Shown here piece by piece: positions 46,454 to 54,980 of a stretch of DNA of 64,000 nt. The translations under genes were made by a program, and so were the position numbers. Within the stretch, counting starts at the first letter, position 1, and every line of letters starts with the position of its first letter. Under the pieces are notes generated by a model. It was not told the DNA's origin. It did not search any database and was given only the letters and a program-made list of their open reading frames with translations. Source of the DNA: Clostridia bacterium (GTDB taxonomy: Bacteria; Bacillota; Clostridia; Christensenellales; Borkfalkiaceae); the NCBI GenBank assembly GCA_900764105.1, contig CAAFMS010000026.1, positions 92,903 through 156,902 of the forward strand. The letters run 5' to 3'.

Positions 46454-47482
46454 TTAAACCCCTTTTTCGGATAAAATGCTTTCAAGTATCTTTCCGACGT
46501 TTTCAAGTACGGCTACTACTTTCTGATAATCCATTCTGATGGGGCCTATAACTCCGTAAGTGCCGAGTTTCGTTCCGTTTGCCGTGTACGTCGCGGTAAC
46601 GAGCGAACATTCTTTGGGAATTTCGTCGTAACCGTCCGAACCGATTTTAACGTTTATCTTGATGTCCCTGTTGTCGCCTATGAGTAGATTCATTACTTTG
46701 TCCTTGCTCGTAACGACTGACAGGAAATTCTTGATTTTGTTTATGTCGGCGTACTCGGGATGGTCGAGAATTTTATCCTCGCCGGCCGTGACAACGTCGT
46801 CGTCTTTCGTCGTCATATACACTTTCAACGCCTCGATTACGTTAAGGAAAATGTTTTTGTAGCCAAGGAAGTCGTCGCGAAGTTCGGGTTTTAAACCGCA
46901 AACCTCTTCGAAACTCCTGCCTCTGCACATATTGTCCATAACCTTTTCGGCGTCTTTCAACTGCTCGTCGGTCATCGTTTCGGGTATTTCGATAAAATTA
47001 TCTTTCAAAAGACGAAACTCCGTGACAATCAGCACGAGCGCGCTGCTCGGTTTATATCTGAAAAACTTAACGCTCTCGATTTTCTCCGTTGTATCGTGAC
47101 TCTGAATACCGACCGAAGTATACGAAGTGAGTTCGCTGATTACCTTTGTGGTATTTTTGATTACCTCTTCCATATTGTCGGCTTTCTCAAGAAAAATCTT
47201 CTTGATATAGTCGAGGTCTTTCACGCTGAGTTTATCCTTTACCATCAATTCGCTGACGTAAAGTTTATACGCTTCGGCGGAAGGAACCCTGCCCGACGAG
47301 GTGTGAAGTTGAGTGAGATACCCGAGTTCTTCGAGCGCGGACAGTTCGTTTCTTATCGTCGCCGAACTGATATTTTTCAGATGCCTTTCGGTAAGACTTT
47401 TTGAAGAAACGGGAACCGCGGTTTCGATATAGTCGTCTACAACGTATTGAAGTATCTTCTTTTTTCTATCCGTCAATTCCAT
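46454..47482 (-). CDS. hrcA: Heat-inducible transcription repressor HrcA
   Basis: 342 residues from the ATG at 47482 with GGAGAGGATAG upstream; the in-frame extension to 47584 runs into the operator region. The winged-helix opening MELTDRKKKILQYVVDDYI, SSATIRNELSALEELGYL and HTSSGRVPS are diagnostic; the C-terminal GPIRMDYQKVVAVLE matches the family end. HrcA binds CIRCE and represses this operon; two CIRCE-like sites lie just upstream. Confidence 0.97.
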   Translation of the reverse strand: MELTDRKKKILQYVVDDYIETAVPVSSKSLTERHLKNISSATIRNELSALEELGYLTQLHTSSGRVPSAEAYKLYVSELMVKDKLSVKDLDYIKKIFLEKADNMEEVIKNTTKVISELTSYTSVGIQSHDTTEKIESVKFFRYKPSSALVLIVTEFRLLKDNFIEIPETMTDEQLKDAEKVMDNMCRGRSFEEVCGLKPELRDDFLGYKNIFLNVIEALKVYMTTKDDDVVTAGEDKILDHPEYADINKIKNFLSVVTSKDKVMNLLIGDNRDIKINVKIGSDGYDEIPKECSLVTATYTANGTKLGTYGVIGPIRMDYQKVVAVLENVGKILESILSEKGV

Positions 47483-47577
47483 ACTATCCTCTCCTTTTCG
47501 TACTGATTTATCGGCAAAACGTCTTAGAAACGCTTGTCTTATCGAAGCGCCCGCGACTCCGAAACAGTTCGGAATGT

Positions 47578-47604
47578 TTGGCACTCTTTATTTTTGAATG
47601 TTAG
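47578..47604. promoter_or_regulatory. Second, degenerate CIRCE-like site
   Basis: TTGGCACTC-N9-GAATGTTAG keeps the CIRCE spacing and matches 8 of 9 positions on the left arm and 6 of 9 on the right. It overlaps the good CIRCE by 4 bp and lies closer to hrcA. Confidence 0.5.
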
Positions 47605-47627
47605 CACTCTTTCGCCTTGATTGCTAA
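47601..47627. promoter_or_regulatory. CIRCE operator
   Basis: TTAGCACTC-N9-GATTGCTAA on the plus strand, 17 of 18 consensus positions with exact 9-bp spacing. It is located between the hrcA promoter and the hrcA gene. Confidence 0.93.
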
Positions 47628-47637
47628 ATTCACCCAT

Positions 47638-47666
47638 ATTATAATTCGTGAAAAAGAGTTTGTCAA
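47638..47666 (-). promoter_or_regulatory. Consensus promoter of hrcA-grpE-dnaK-dnaJ
   Basis: -10 TATAAT (47638-47643) and -35 TTGACA (47661-47666), both perfect, 17-bp spacer, minus strand. The transcription start would fall just inside the CIRCE. Confidence 0.92.
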
Positions 47667-47726
47667 GGGTTTTTGCATACTTTTTTAAAAAATTTTTTTG
47701 GTATATTTTTTGGAGGTATATATATA

Positions 47727-47834
47727 ATGAAAAGACAGAGAACGTTGAATAAAATATGCTGCAAAGAACACGGAATAAACTACGCGGCGAAAAAAAATAA
47801 AAATAAAATTAAATTTATAAAAAGCGTAATCTGA
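47727..47834 (+). CDS. Lys-rich small protein, 35 aa
   Basis: A short frame MKRQRTLNKICCKEHG followed by a Lys/Asn/Ile-rich tail. A strong TTGGAGGT lies 8-9 bases before the ATG, which is the main support. It is very basic and has one CC pair. It diverges from hrcA and could be a small regulatory or stress peptide, or chance. No clear promoter is seen. Confidence 0.4.
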   Translation: MKRQRTLNKICCKEHGINYAAKKNKNKIKFIKSVI

Positions 47835-47979
47835 CGAAAAAAAACATACACTCTTTTCTTGACATTCCCCTGTAATCGATTATGAAAAAAAAACATAAAA
47901 AAACGGCGGTTCGGGTGTATTCTATAGGGAATTTACAAAAAACTAAATTTTATATGGGTATACCCAAAGGCGAGTCAAC
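47835..47979. other. AT-rich intergenic stretch at the left border of the accessory region
   Basis: No gene is seen. TTGACA at about 47858 has only a weak -10 partner. GTATACCC and TATGGGTATACCCA form a palindrome near 47953-47966. This is the likeliest zone for the left boundary of the accessory region, but no attachment site could be identified without the right end. Confidence 0.35.
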
Positions 47980-48014
47980 AAAAACAGCGATTTCATAACG
48001 AGATCGCTGTTTTT
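47980..48014. terminator. Bidirectional terminator at the end of the NERD-helicase operon
   Basis: A 12-bp stem AAAAACAGCGAT/ATCGCTGTTTTT (47980-47991 with 48003-48014), T-tracts in both directions, 40 bp after the minus-strand stop at 48054. Confidence 0.88.
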
Positions 48015-48053
48015 GTGTCTTGCTAATTGCCGCGATTCTATTTAAAAATTAAA

Positions 48054-49772
48054 TCAATACAAATTATACATTTTACAACCTAATAGTTTTGCAAGAGATA
48101 ACTTGGGATCATTTCTTTTAATGACGCTATTAAAGGACCTTATGAGTTGCACGCACTCTTCTTCGGACAAAGAAGCCACTATGCTGAGTTCAAACCTCGC
48201 ACGGGAAGCCCCAACGTAAAAAAGTCTATTGTTATCTAATATAGCGTTTTTATCCACATCTACTAAAATAACCTTATCTGCTTCCAAGCCTTTGAATTTA
48301 CGGCAAGTCGTAAACCTTATTTTTTTGTCCTTATAAATATAGTCGCCTTCTACAAGCAAGGGTTCTAATACACTTTGTCCTGTTGCTGCGCAACTCAATA
48401 TTTGTATATCTTCTATTCTCGTATTTAATGTTTCTTTGATAATATTATCTAACGCTGCCTGATAATCATTTTCGGCAAACACGATATTCGGTAATATTCC
48501 TGTCAGGGCAGAATCAAACAATTTCGGCTCTTTATTGAATGGCTTAAAAGAAGTTTCAGCAATACGTTTTGTATTGCGGCAATTTTTATATAGCGTCAAT
48601 CTGCAATCGGCATCTTCAATAAATTGGGGCACACCAAAGCTCTGAACCAATTGCATCTTGTCGTAAAAAACATAAAATGTTCCGCTATCTGTACTTAAAA
48701 CAATTTCTTCTAACAATTTGAAGAGTGTATCGCTATTTATCCTCTCCTGTCCGAAGTCCTGCCCTTCGTCAATAATGACGTGGTAATATGGGAATGAGTT
48801 ATCATCAAAACATTCGATAAGCTTCGTTTCTAAATCTTCAAAGTTTGCAACCGCGGAAGAACACATTTTGCAGGCGAATCCATCAATTGTGTAGTATTCC
48901 ACGTTGGGATAATTGTAGTTCGCCGCAAGAAAGTCCTTTAATTTAGAATTGAAACACAAGAAAAGTACTTTCTCTCCCTTGTCGGAATGACGACGGGCTT
49001 TTTCCAATGCGATCATAGTTTTGCCCGTTCCAGCAGCCCCGTTGATAACAGCACTTCTCTGTTCTTCTAAATAATTTAATAAGTTACATTGTTCTGCAAT
49101 CAAAGAATTAAACCGTTCTCTTTTATAGTCAAGCCCAAGCGTCTTGGAAGGCAATATCTTAAAGGTAGGGCATAAAATATCTCGCAAAAGAGAATCCGCT
49201 TGGTCTTTCGTTAAATCCGTCTCTACATAATAATGATTTCCATAATAATCGCTATACGGAATTTTTATCTCGAAAATACGCTCAATTGTTGCCGTGGGAT
49301 TATCTAAATCTTCCTGAGTTAAAACAAGTTCTTTATTGGCATTCGTGGGCAAAGACAATTTGTCTAATATGCCTTTATCCAAACCGGGGAACCATACGGC
49401 ACTTAAAAACTTACAATGATTCCTAATGTTTTTGTTGCCATAGTAATCTTGAATATATTTATCTAATTGCCACTTACTATCGTTTGCTTGTCTAAAAGGA
49501 TCTTTCATTTCGATACCAGATGAATAGTACCAAATGCCGTCCACACACGTAACATTTCCCGCCTTTGCTTCAAGACATAAAATCCCTTTATAACGATTAA
49601 AAATTACAAAGTCAATTTCTTTTTCTTTCCATTCGTCATCAACGAGTTTTACTATACTTAATGAATGAAACACATAATAATCGTCAGGGAGATTTTTAAG
49701 CGCATTAAAAAGTTCACCCTCACGGCTTTGTGGAGTATAATCGTGTGGAATAGACGGAATCATAATTGCCAT
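48054..49772 (-). CDS. NERD nuclease-domain / UvrD-like SF1 helicase
   Basis: 572 residues. Residues 15-200 are a NERD domain: EGELFNALKNL, then EIDFVIFNRYKGILCLEAKAG gives the Asp and Glu-x-Lys of the PD-(D/E)xK nuclease fold. An SF1 helicase follows with INGAAGTGKTMIAL (Walker A near residue 245), VIIDEGQDF (motif II), FYVFYDKMQLVQ, and FYVGASRARFELS (motif VI). It is short for UvrD because domains 1B and 2B are small. The start is 8 bp after the giant-helicase stop with GAGGTG overlapping that stop, so it is the last gene of the defence-like operon. It probably cuts and unwinds foreign DNA; the partner relationship is inferred. Confidence 0.88.
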   Translation of the reverse strand: MAIMIPSIPHDYTPQSREGELFNALKNLPDDYYVFHSLSIVKLVDDEWKEKEIDFVIFNRYKGILCLEAKAGNVTCVDGIWYYSSGIEMKDPFRQANDSKWQLDKYIQDYYGNKNIRNHCKFLSAVWFPGLDKGILDKLSLPTNANKELVLTQEDLDNPTATIERIFEIKIPYSDYYGNHYYVETDLTKDQADSLLRDILCPTFKILPSKTLGLDYKRERFNSLIAEQCNLLNYLEEQRSAVINGAAGTGKTMIALEKARRHSDKGEKVLFLCFNSKLKDFLAANYNYPNVEYYTIDGFACKMCSSAVANFEDLETKLIECFDDNSFPYYHVIIDEGQDFGQERINSDTLFKLLEEIVLSTDSGTFYVFYDKMQLVQSFGVPQFIEDADCRLTLYKNCRNTKRIAETSFKPFNKEPKLFDSALTGILPNIVFAENDYQAALDNIIKETLNTRIEDIQILSCAATGQSVLEPLLVEGDYIYKDKKIRFTTCRKFKGLEADKVILVDVDKNAILDNNRLFYVGASRARFELSIVASLSEEECVQLIRSFNSVIKRNDPKLSLAKLLGCKMYNLY

Positions 49773-49780
49773 AGTTCACC

Positions 49781-52700
49781 TCAGTATTTCAAAAGATTTA
49801 TCAATTCGTTTAAATCAAAGTCGGCATTCAGAAGTATGCAAGTGTAATCCGATTGTAAAGCTTTATTGTAACTATCAATGTTGTCCTGTGTAAACATTAA
49901 GATTTTTTGATTTACCCACGCCAAATTTGCATAGCCTTTTTCATTACCACAATCAAAGCTGACATCGTTCAAATCAGGCTTTTTTAAGTCGTTGACGGAA
50001 AAGAGATCTGCAAGTGCTGTTTCAAGGTCATCATCCAATAACGAAAAAATATAGTCATACGCTTCGGTTGAAACTTTTAATCCATCCTTTGCTAAAAGCA
50101 ATCTCTTTTTTTGCGTTTGAATTTCATTGTGATGTTCGCTTTCAGATATACTACCGATAAAGCCACCTAAAAACTTTAACGCCAAATGCCTATCAAGCTT
50201 TTCGTGTACCCTCTGATTGAAATATCCGCGTAAGCAATTGTAGCAGGAGGTATCGCATTTACAATCATTCATTGCCGTATATGCCGTAGCAAAGATATTT
50301 TCAAGTGCCTGTGGGCTTAATAACCTTCTTACGTGTCCTGCGCCGCCGGCAACGGTATCATATAAAACGATAGAATATTCAAGTTGACTCTTAGACTTGT
50401 TATAATTAGCCTTTAAGCATCCACCGATGTCGTTTCTGTCAATACCGAGCGTGGACGACATTGCATTTAGTACTGCATACATAAAGGACAGCATAGTTTC
50501 TTCGTCATCATTATATTCCAAAAAATCAAGGACAACGACGTCCGTTTTATAGATGTGGTTTAACACATAAGGGTAAAATTTATTGTTGTTACAAAGATGA
50601 TCGTAACCATTTCTATGCTTTTTTGAAACGATAATAAACGGGGCGTTTTTCTTTATGGAATCAACTGCTTGTTTATCTTTCTTACCCTTATCGTCTCTGA
50701 TTACATCGTGGAAACCGTAAGTGTAGCCGCAATTTTTACAGACATAGAATTTGGTGTGCGACGTTACCATAATAGAATCATTTTCACTTGATTTCAATAT
50801 GATTGTTCTACCATTAACTTGGTAGTGATATTCGTCTATCCTTTTGCCATTTCCAATATAAGAATCTTGACTATGATATATTTTATCAGGTCTTGACATC
50901 GGGACTTCTTCTACACGCTGTTCGGAGGAAAATCCGCCTCTCGGTTCAATCGCCATATTCCATTTGCCCAACAAAATAGGGGTATGGCACGCAACACACT
51001 TTATTTGCTCTTTTGAATCTCTTGGATCGTTTTCGCTATAATTCCACGTACCACAATCACATTGGCAAACATAAGAAGTATAATAATCCATCCTTCCGTT
51101 GAAGAAGGATTTTTTAATGTACCTGCTTGTATACATTTTATTGTTGGCAATAACCTTCTCGCCCGGAGCATATTCGGATATTGCCATCTTTAAGTCACGT
51201 GAAAGCTGTAAATCCTGCCTTACCCTGTCATCGGAATTAACTTCAAGTTCAACGGTATCAATGGGAAAACCGTATTTAGGAAGGATATTGTTTCTAACCA
51301 AGAAGTCTATGAGTTCTTTTGCTTGATATTTCTTTAACGAACGGTCCGTCTTATTGAGCCCATCTAATATTTTAGTGCGTTCCGATTGCTCCTTGCACGA
51401 TTGAAGAGCAATGGAATTTTCATCAATTACCCCTTGCAGTTTTTCTACCGTTTCTTGATATTCCATAACAGCATTTTTTAATATGCCGTTCTCGCCGATA
51501 AACTCTTCTTGCCAATTATAGTCGTTTACATTAGGAATAGAACGATTCAATAACTCATATAATTCATCTCTTGCTTTTGATTGGGTTTCCAATAAACCAA
51601 CCAATCTTTCATAACCACCGTTATCAAGGAATTCGGTAGCTTTGTTATAATTAAAGTATTCGGGATTGTGCTTAAAGAAGAAGCTTAAAACTACGGCATA
51701 GATATGTCGCAAGACAATTTTTCTATTATCCGTCTTAAATACGGGCGGCTTGATTTTCCCTACAATTATCTTATCAGGCTCGTTAAAATAATTAAAATCG
51801 TGAGAACTTAATTTTGCATACGTTAAAGAATACGCCGCCGAATTCTTACTTCTACCGGCACGACCTGCACGCTGTGCATAATTTGCCGCAGTCGGAGGAA
51901 CGTTTCTTAAAAATACGGTTTCAAGCTCGCCAACGTCAACGCCCATTTCAAATGTTGTAGAACAAGAAAGGGCGTGGATATGGTTCTTTTCAAAGTCCGT
52001 CTGATATTTAAGCCCTTCTTCTCGTGACAACTGCGCCGTATGCTCCCTGATTAAAAGCGAAGTCAAATCGGGCTTGCTATACATAGTAAGATAGTGATTG
52101 TTTGAACCAATCAATGTTGGATCTATCTCTTCCAAATCTCCGTCACATCTATTTTCTAAGCACTTGCCGTCAATATTGTAAGTGGAAATTTTACCGCATT
52201 TTTTACAGCGATACCAATGAGCATTTTCGTCTCCATAAATGCGAATTTGATAATTTTCGGCAGGCATAAAGAAGAAATTGCCATTACCTTTTTCTAAGTG
52301 ATATTTGTTTTCGTTACGTATAAGCCAACCGGAAAAATAGTCTTCTAAAAATTCATTTGCGATCTTTTCATCTGCATTCAAAACTCTTGCAACAAGTCGA
52401 ACTCTACTATTCGGATAATAAGAATCGATTTTACCTTCTCTATTACGAGCTTTCCAACTCATAGAATATCTATCGGTTGAAGCCGTTTTCTGCAAAACGA
52501 CTATTTTCTGTTTGTCTGTATAGAAAATATATTTGCGTTCATCGGCGTCAATAATATCGTCATCTATTTTTAACGCTCCAAAATACGCAAAAGACATTGC
52601 AAGGTAATCTAAAAGCTCCTTGCACTGGTTTTTATTTAAGTTATATTTTGTACTTAACGCGGTTACAATCTTATCGTTGTTGCCACAATATTCAAACTTG

Positions 52701-54979
52701 ATTTTGCCTAACGAAACAAGGCTCGTCCTTCTTCTTGCATATACAAGTTCTGTCAGAATAGCCATCCAAGCATTGCGTAGAGAAATTTGCTTTAATTCTC
52801 GGCGTGTAAGCACTTCGGTTAAATCATTTTTGAACGATTGCCTATTAGCAAAAAGTTTTGTAAGCTCTTCCGCCAAATCTGAAACAGGCAGGGGTTCTTC
52901 TAATATTTCATCTTTAAGTTCGGAAAGAACTGTAACCAAACCTCTACGACGTAAGAATTCTTTATAAGATTTATCCAAGTAGGAAGCAAAGAAAGCTGCT
53001 TCGCTTCGGCTATCGGAGAAAGCTAAAAATTGTTTTCCCCCGTCAAATTCATAGGTTGCTCCATCCGCACCATAATCAGTGATTGTCTTTCTCGGCAACT
53101 CCTCAAATAAAGAAGTTGCCAACACGCCCGTAGCCGCTTCCGCGCCAATATAGAAACGCCTGTAATTTCCAACCTGACATTTAGGACATTTTCCGTTTGA
53201 ATTGATATACTCAGCAACTCGGATAGGAGTACATTTACAACCGCAACGAGGTAGCCCATCATCCTTTTCAGTAATTGCACCACACTTAGGGCAGAGATAA
53301 TATTCCTGATAGCTCTTGTCTTTTATCGGAGCTTCTTCGTCGCCGAAATCTTCATTATCTTCAAAATCAAACTCTTCAAATACTCCTTCGTTTTCATCGA
53401 GAATATGTAAAAACTTTATGTCGTCATCGTATTGCGGGGCAAGAACAATCTTGTCCAATTTGCCCTGTTTTTCAACTTTCCCGACAATACCCAATTCTCC
53501 ACAATTCGGGCATACGGCTCTTTCAAAACAACTTATTTGCTCATCCCCAATACGCAGCACGTTTTTTCGAGAGAGAAACAACTCTTTGGGACCGTAAAGA
53601 GTAGAATATGCGCCCTCTAATGCTTTTATAAAGAAGTGATACTTGGCATCAATCAATGCCTTCCCATTCTTTTCGGCAAGAGTACAGATATGTATAAAAG
53701 CTATAGCTTGTTTCTTTGTGGTGCCTAATATATCTGCCAACGTTGCAATATCGGAAGGAGAGTGAAATTCCGTCCTTAAACGATAATAGAACGTGTTACC
53801 TAAGCACAAATTATATAAGTTTGCCGCAGGACTTTCATTGGAATTATAACTGATGCCATATCTTGCGAAGCAGTTAGCATAATTTTCTTCTGCCGAATCA
53901 ACAAGCTCTTCAAAGACCTGAATTGGCACATCATTGGTTGTTCCAACACTCGTAAACGGCTCACGCTGTCCATAAACAATACTGTTCTCGTCAAAATGTT
54001 CACCGCTTAAATTTTCAGCAAACCGAATTATGTCCGCTTCCGATCTTCCTTTTTCGCCTAACGTTGCGCTTGTAAGAATAAAGCGCATCTTCGTTGAAGT
54101 AGATATTCTTGCTTTTAATCTCCGAAGCAACAATGCCGTTTCCATACCCGTTGCGCCGAAATAAATGTGTGCTTCGTCTAAAACCACAAATTTGAAATCT
54201 GAATTTGCAAAAATCTTATCGTTTTCGGGGCGCAGCATCATATGCTCTAACATCGCATAGTTCGTACATAAAATATGCGGAGGCGTAGCGTTCATAACTT
54301 CCCTTGAAAGAAGTTCGTTGTCTAACGGTTCCCGCAATTCTTCACACGATTCGTTTGCATGTAAATCTACATATTTTGCTTTTGCGTCATCTTCCTTGCG
54401 TTCCGTATCTCCGTTATAAACACCAAAGGTAATATCGGGATAATACATCAATATCTCCCGTAATCTTTTCATTTGGTCGTTTGCAAGAGCATTCATCGGA
54501 TAAATTAAAAGCGCTCTTACTCCCGGAGTAATATTTCCTTTTGCTTCTTTCTCTCTAAGTATTTCATTTAAGATAGGAATTAAAAAGCATTCCGTTTTGC
54601 CCGAACCCGTACCCGTCGTGATAACAGCATTGGCTTTATTTACAGTAATAACTTTTATTGCATTTTCCTGATGTAAGTATAGCGGACGAGTTAAAGGCAA
54701 TTTGTGCTTATGCTTACTATCGTTGGGTTTCCTTTTCTCTAACTCGGAAAACAACGGACTTAATATATTGACTTGCGGAGAGGACAATTCTGCAATACTG
54801 TGTCCGCCCTTAAAAATATCGTTTATATCAATATAAGGACCTTTGGATATAACGCCGCTTTCTTGAAGCCTACTCCTAAACAAATTAAAGTATTCTTCGT
54901 CTGCAATAGAGAAACTTGTTGATATGTAATCAATAAATTCTTCTTTAATTTTATCTGACGCTTCTGCCGGATTAAACAT
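49781..54979 (-). CDS. Giant DEAH-box helicase with DUF1998/MZB zinc domain (DruE-like)
   Basis: 1,732 residues from the ATG at 54979 (GGAGAATTAAA upstream). The helicase core has LHQENAIKVI, Walker A ITTGTGSGKTE near residue 125, LLIYPMNALANDQ, VLDEAHIYFG near 268, LTSATLG, and motif VI YAQRAGRAGRSKNSA near 1033. Several zinc knuckles occur (CPNCGELG, CPKCGAIT, CPKCQVGNYR, CKKCGKIS, CQCDCGTW, CKNCGYTYG). Near residue 1575 the C-terminal DUF1998-type module reads CKCDTSCYNCLRGYFNQ, preceded by LYDTVAGGAGHVRRL. Size and domain order match DruE of Druantia phage-defence systems, and a one-base gap joins it to an uncharacterised 894-residue gene, as in the DruH-DruE pair. Plain MrfA-type repair helicases are far shorter. 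Confidence 0.88.
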   Translation of the reverse strand: MFNPAEASDKIKEEFIDYISTSFSIADEEYFNLFRSRLQESGVISKGPYIDINDIFKGGHSIAELSSPQVNILSPLFSELEKRKPNDSKHKHKLPLTRPLYLHQENAIKVITVNKANAVITTGTGSGKTECFLIPILNEILREKEAKGNITPGVRALLIYPMNALANDQMKRLREILMYYPDITFGVYNGDTERKEDDAKAKYVDLHANESCEELREPLDNELLSREVMNATPPHILCTNYAMLEHMMLRPENDKIFANSDFKFVVLDEAHIYFGATGMETALLLRRLKARISTSTKMRFILTSATLGEKGRSEADIIRFAENLSGEHFDENSIVYGQREPFTSVGTTNDVPIQVFEELVDSAEENYANCFARYGISYNSNESPAANLYNLCLGNTFYYRLRTEFHSPSDIATLADILGTTKKQAIAFIHICTLAEKNGKALIDAKYHFFIKALEGAYSTLYGPKELFLSRKNVLRIGDEQISCFERAVCPNCGELGIVGKVEKQGKLDKIVLAPQYDDDIKFLHILDENEGVFEEFDFEDNEDFGDEEAPIKDKSYQEYYLCPKCGAITEKDDGLPRCGCKCTPIRVAEYINSNGKCPKCQVGNYRRFYIGAEAATGVLATSLFEELPRKTITDYGADGATYEFDGGKQFLAFSDSRSEAAFFASYLDKSYKEFLRRRGLVTVLSELKDEILEEPLPVSDLAEELTKLFANRQSFKNDLTEVLTRRELKQISLRNAWMAILTELVYARRRTSLVSLGKIKFEYCGNNDKIVTALSTKYNLNKNQCKELLDYLAMSFAYFGALKIDDDIIDADERKYIFYTDKQKIVVLQKTASTDRYSMSWKARNREGKIDSYYPNSRVRLVARVLNADEKIANEFLEDYFSGWLIRNENKYHLEKGNGNFFFMPAENYQIRIYGDENAHWYRCKKCGKISTYNIDGKCLENRCDGDLEEIDPTLIGSNNHYLTMYSKPDLTSLLIREHTAQLSREEGLKYQTDFEKNHIHALSCSTTFEMGVDVGELETVFLRNVPPTAANYAQRAGRAGRSKNSAAYSLTYAKLSSHDFNYFNEPDKIIVGKIKPPVFKTDNRKIVLRHIYAVVLSFFFKHNPEYFNYNKATEFLDNGGYERLVGLLETQSKARDELYELLNRSIPNVNDYNWQEEFIGENGILKNAVMEYQETVEKLQGVIDENSIALQSCKEQSERTKILDGLNKTDRSLKKYQAKELIDFLVRNNILPKYGFPIDTVELEVNSDDRVRQDLQLSRDLKMAISEYAPGEKVIANNKMYTSRYIKKSFFNGRMDYYTSYVCQCDCGTWNYSENDPRDSKEQIKCVACHTPILLGKWNMAIEPRGGFSSEQRVEEVPMSRPDKIYHSQDSYIGNGKRIDEYHYQVNGRTIILKSSENDSIMVTSHTKFYVCKNCGYTYGFHDVIRDDKGKKDKQAVDSIKKNAPFIIVSKKHRNGYDHLCNNNKFYPYVLNHIYKTDVVVLDFLEYNDDEETMLSFMYAVLNAMSSTLGIDRNDIGGCLKANYNKSKSQLEYSIVLYDTVAGGAGHVRRLLSPQALENIFATAYTAMNDCKCDTSCYNCLRGYFNQRVHEKLDRHLALKFLGGFIGSISESEHHNEIQTQKKRLLLAKDGLKVSTEAYDYIFSLLDDDLETALADLFSVNDLKKPDLNDVSFDCGNEKGYANLAWVNQKILMFTQDNIDSYNKALQSDYTCILLNADFDLNELINLLKY

Positions 54980-54980
54980 T

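Noticed and set aside
48054..54979. DISARM system
   Set aside because: DISARM has a separate SNF2-type helicase, a DUF1998 protein and methyltransferases; here one giant protein carries helicase and DUF1998-type module, and no methyltransferase is present.
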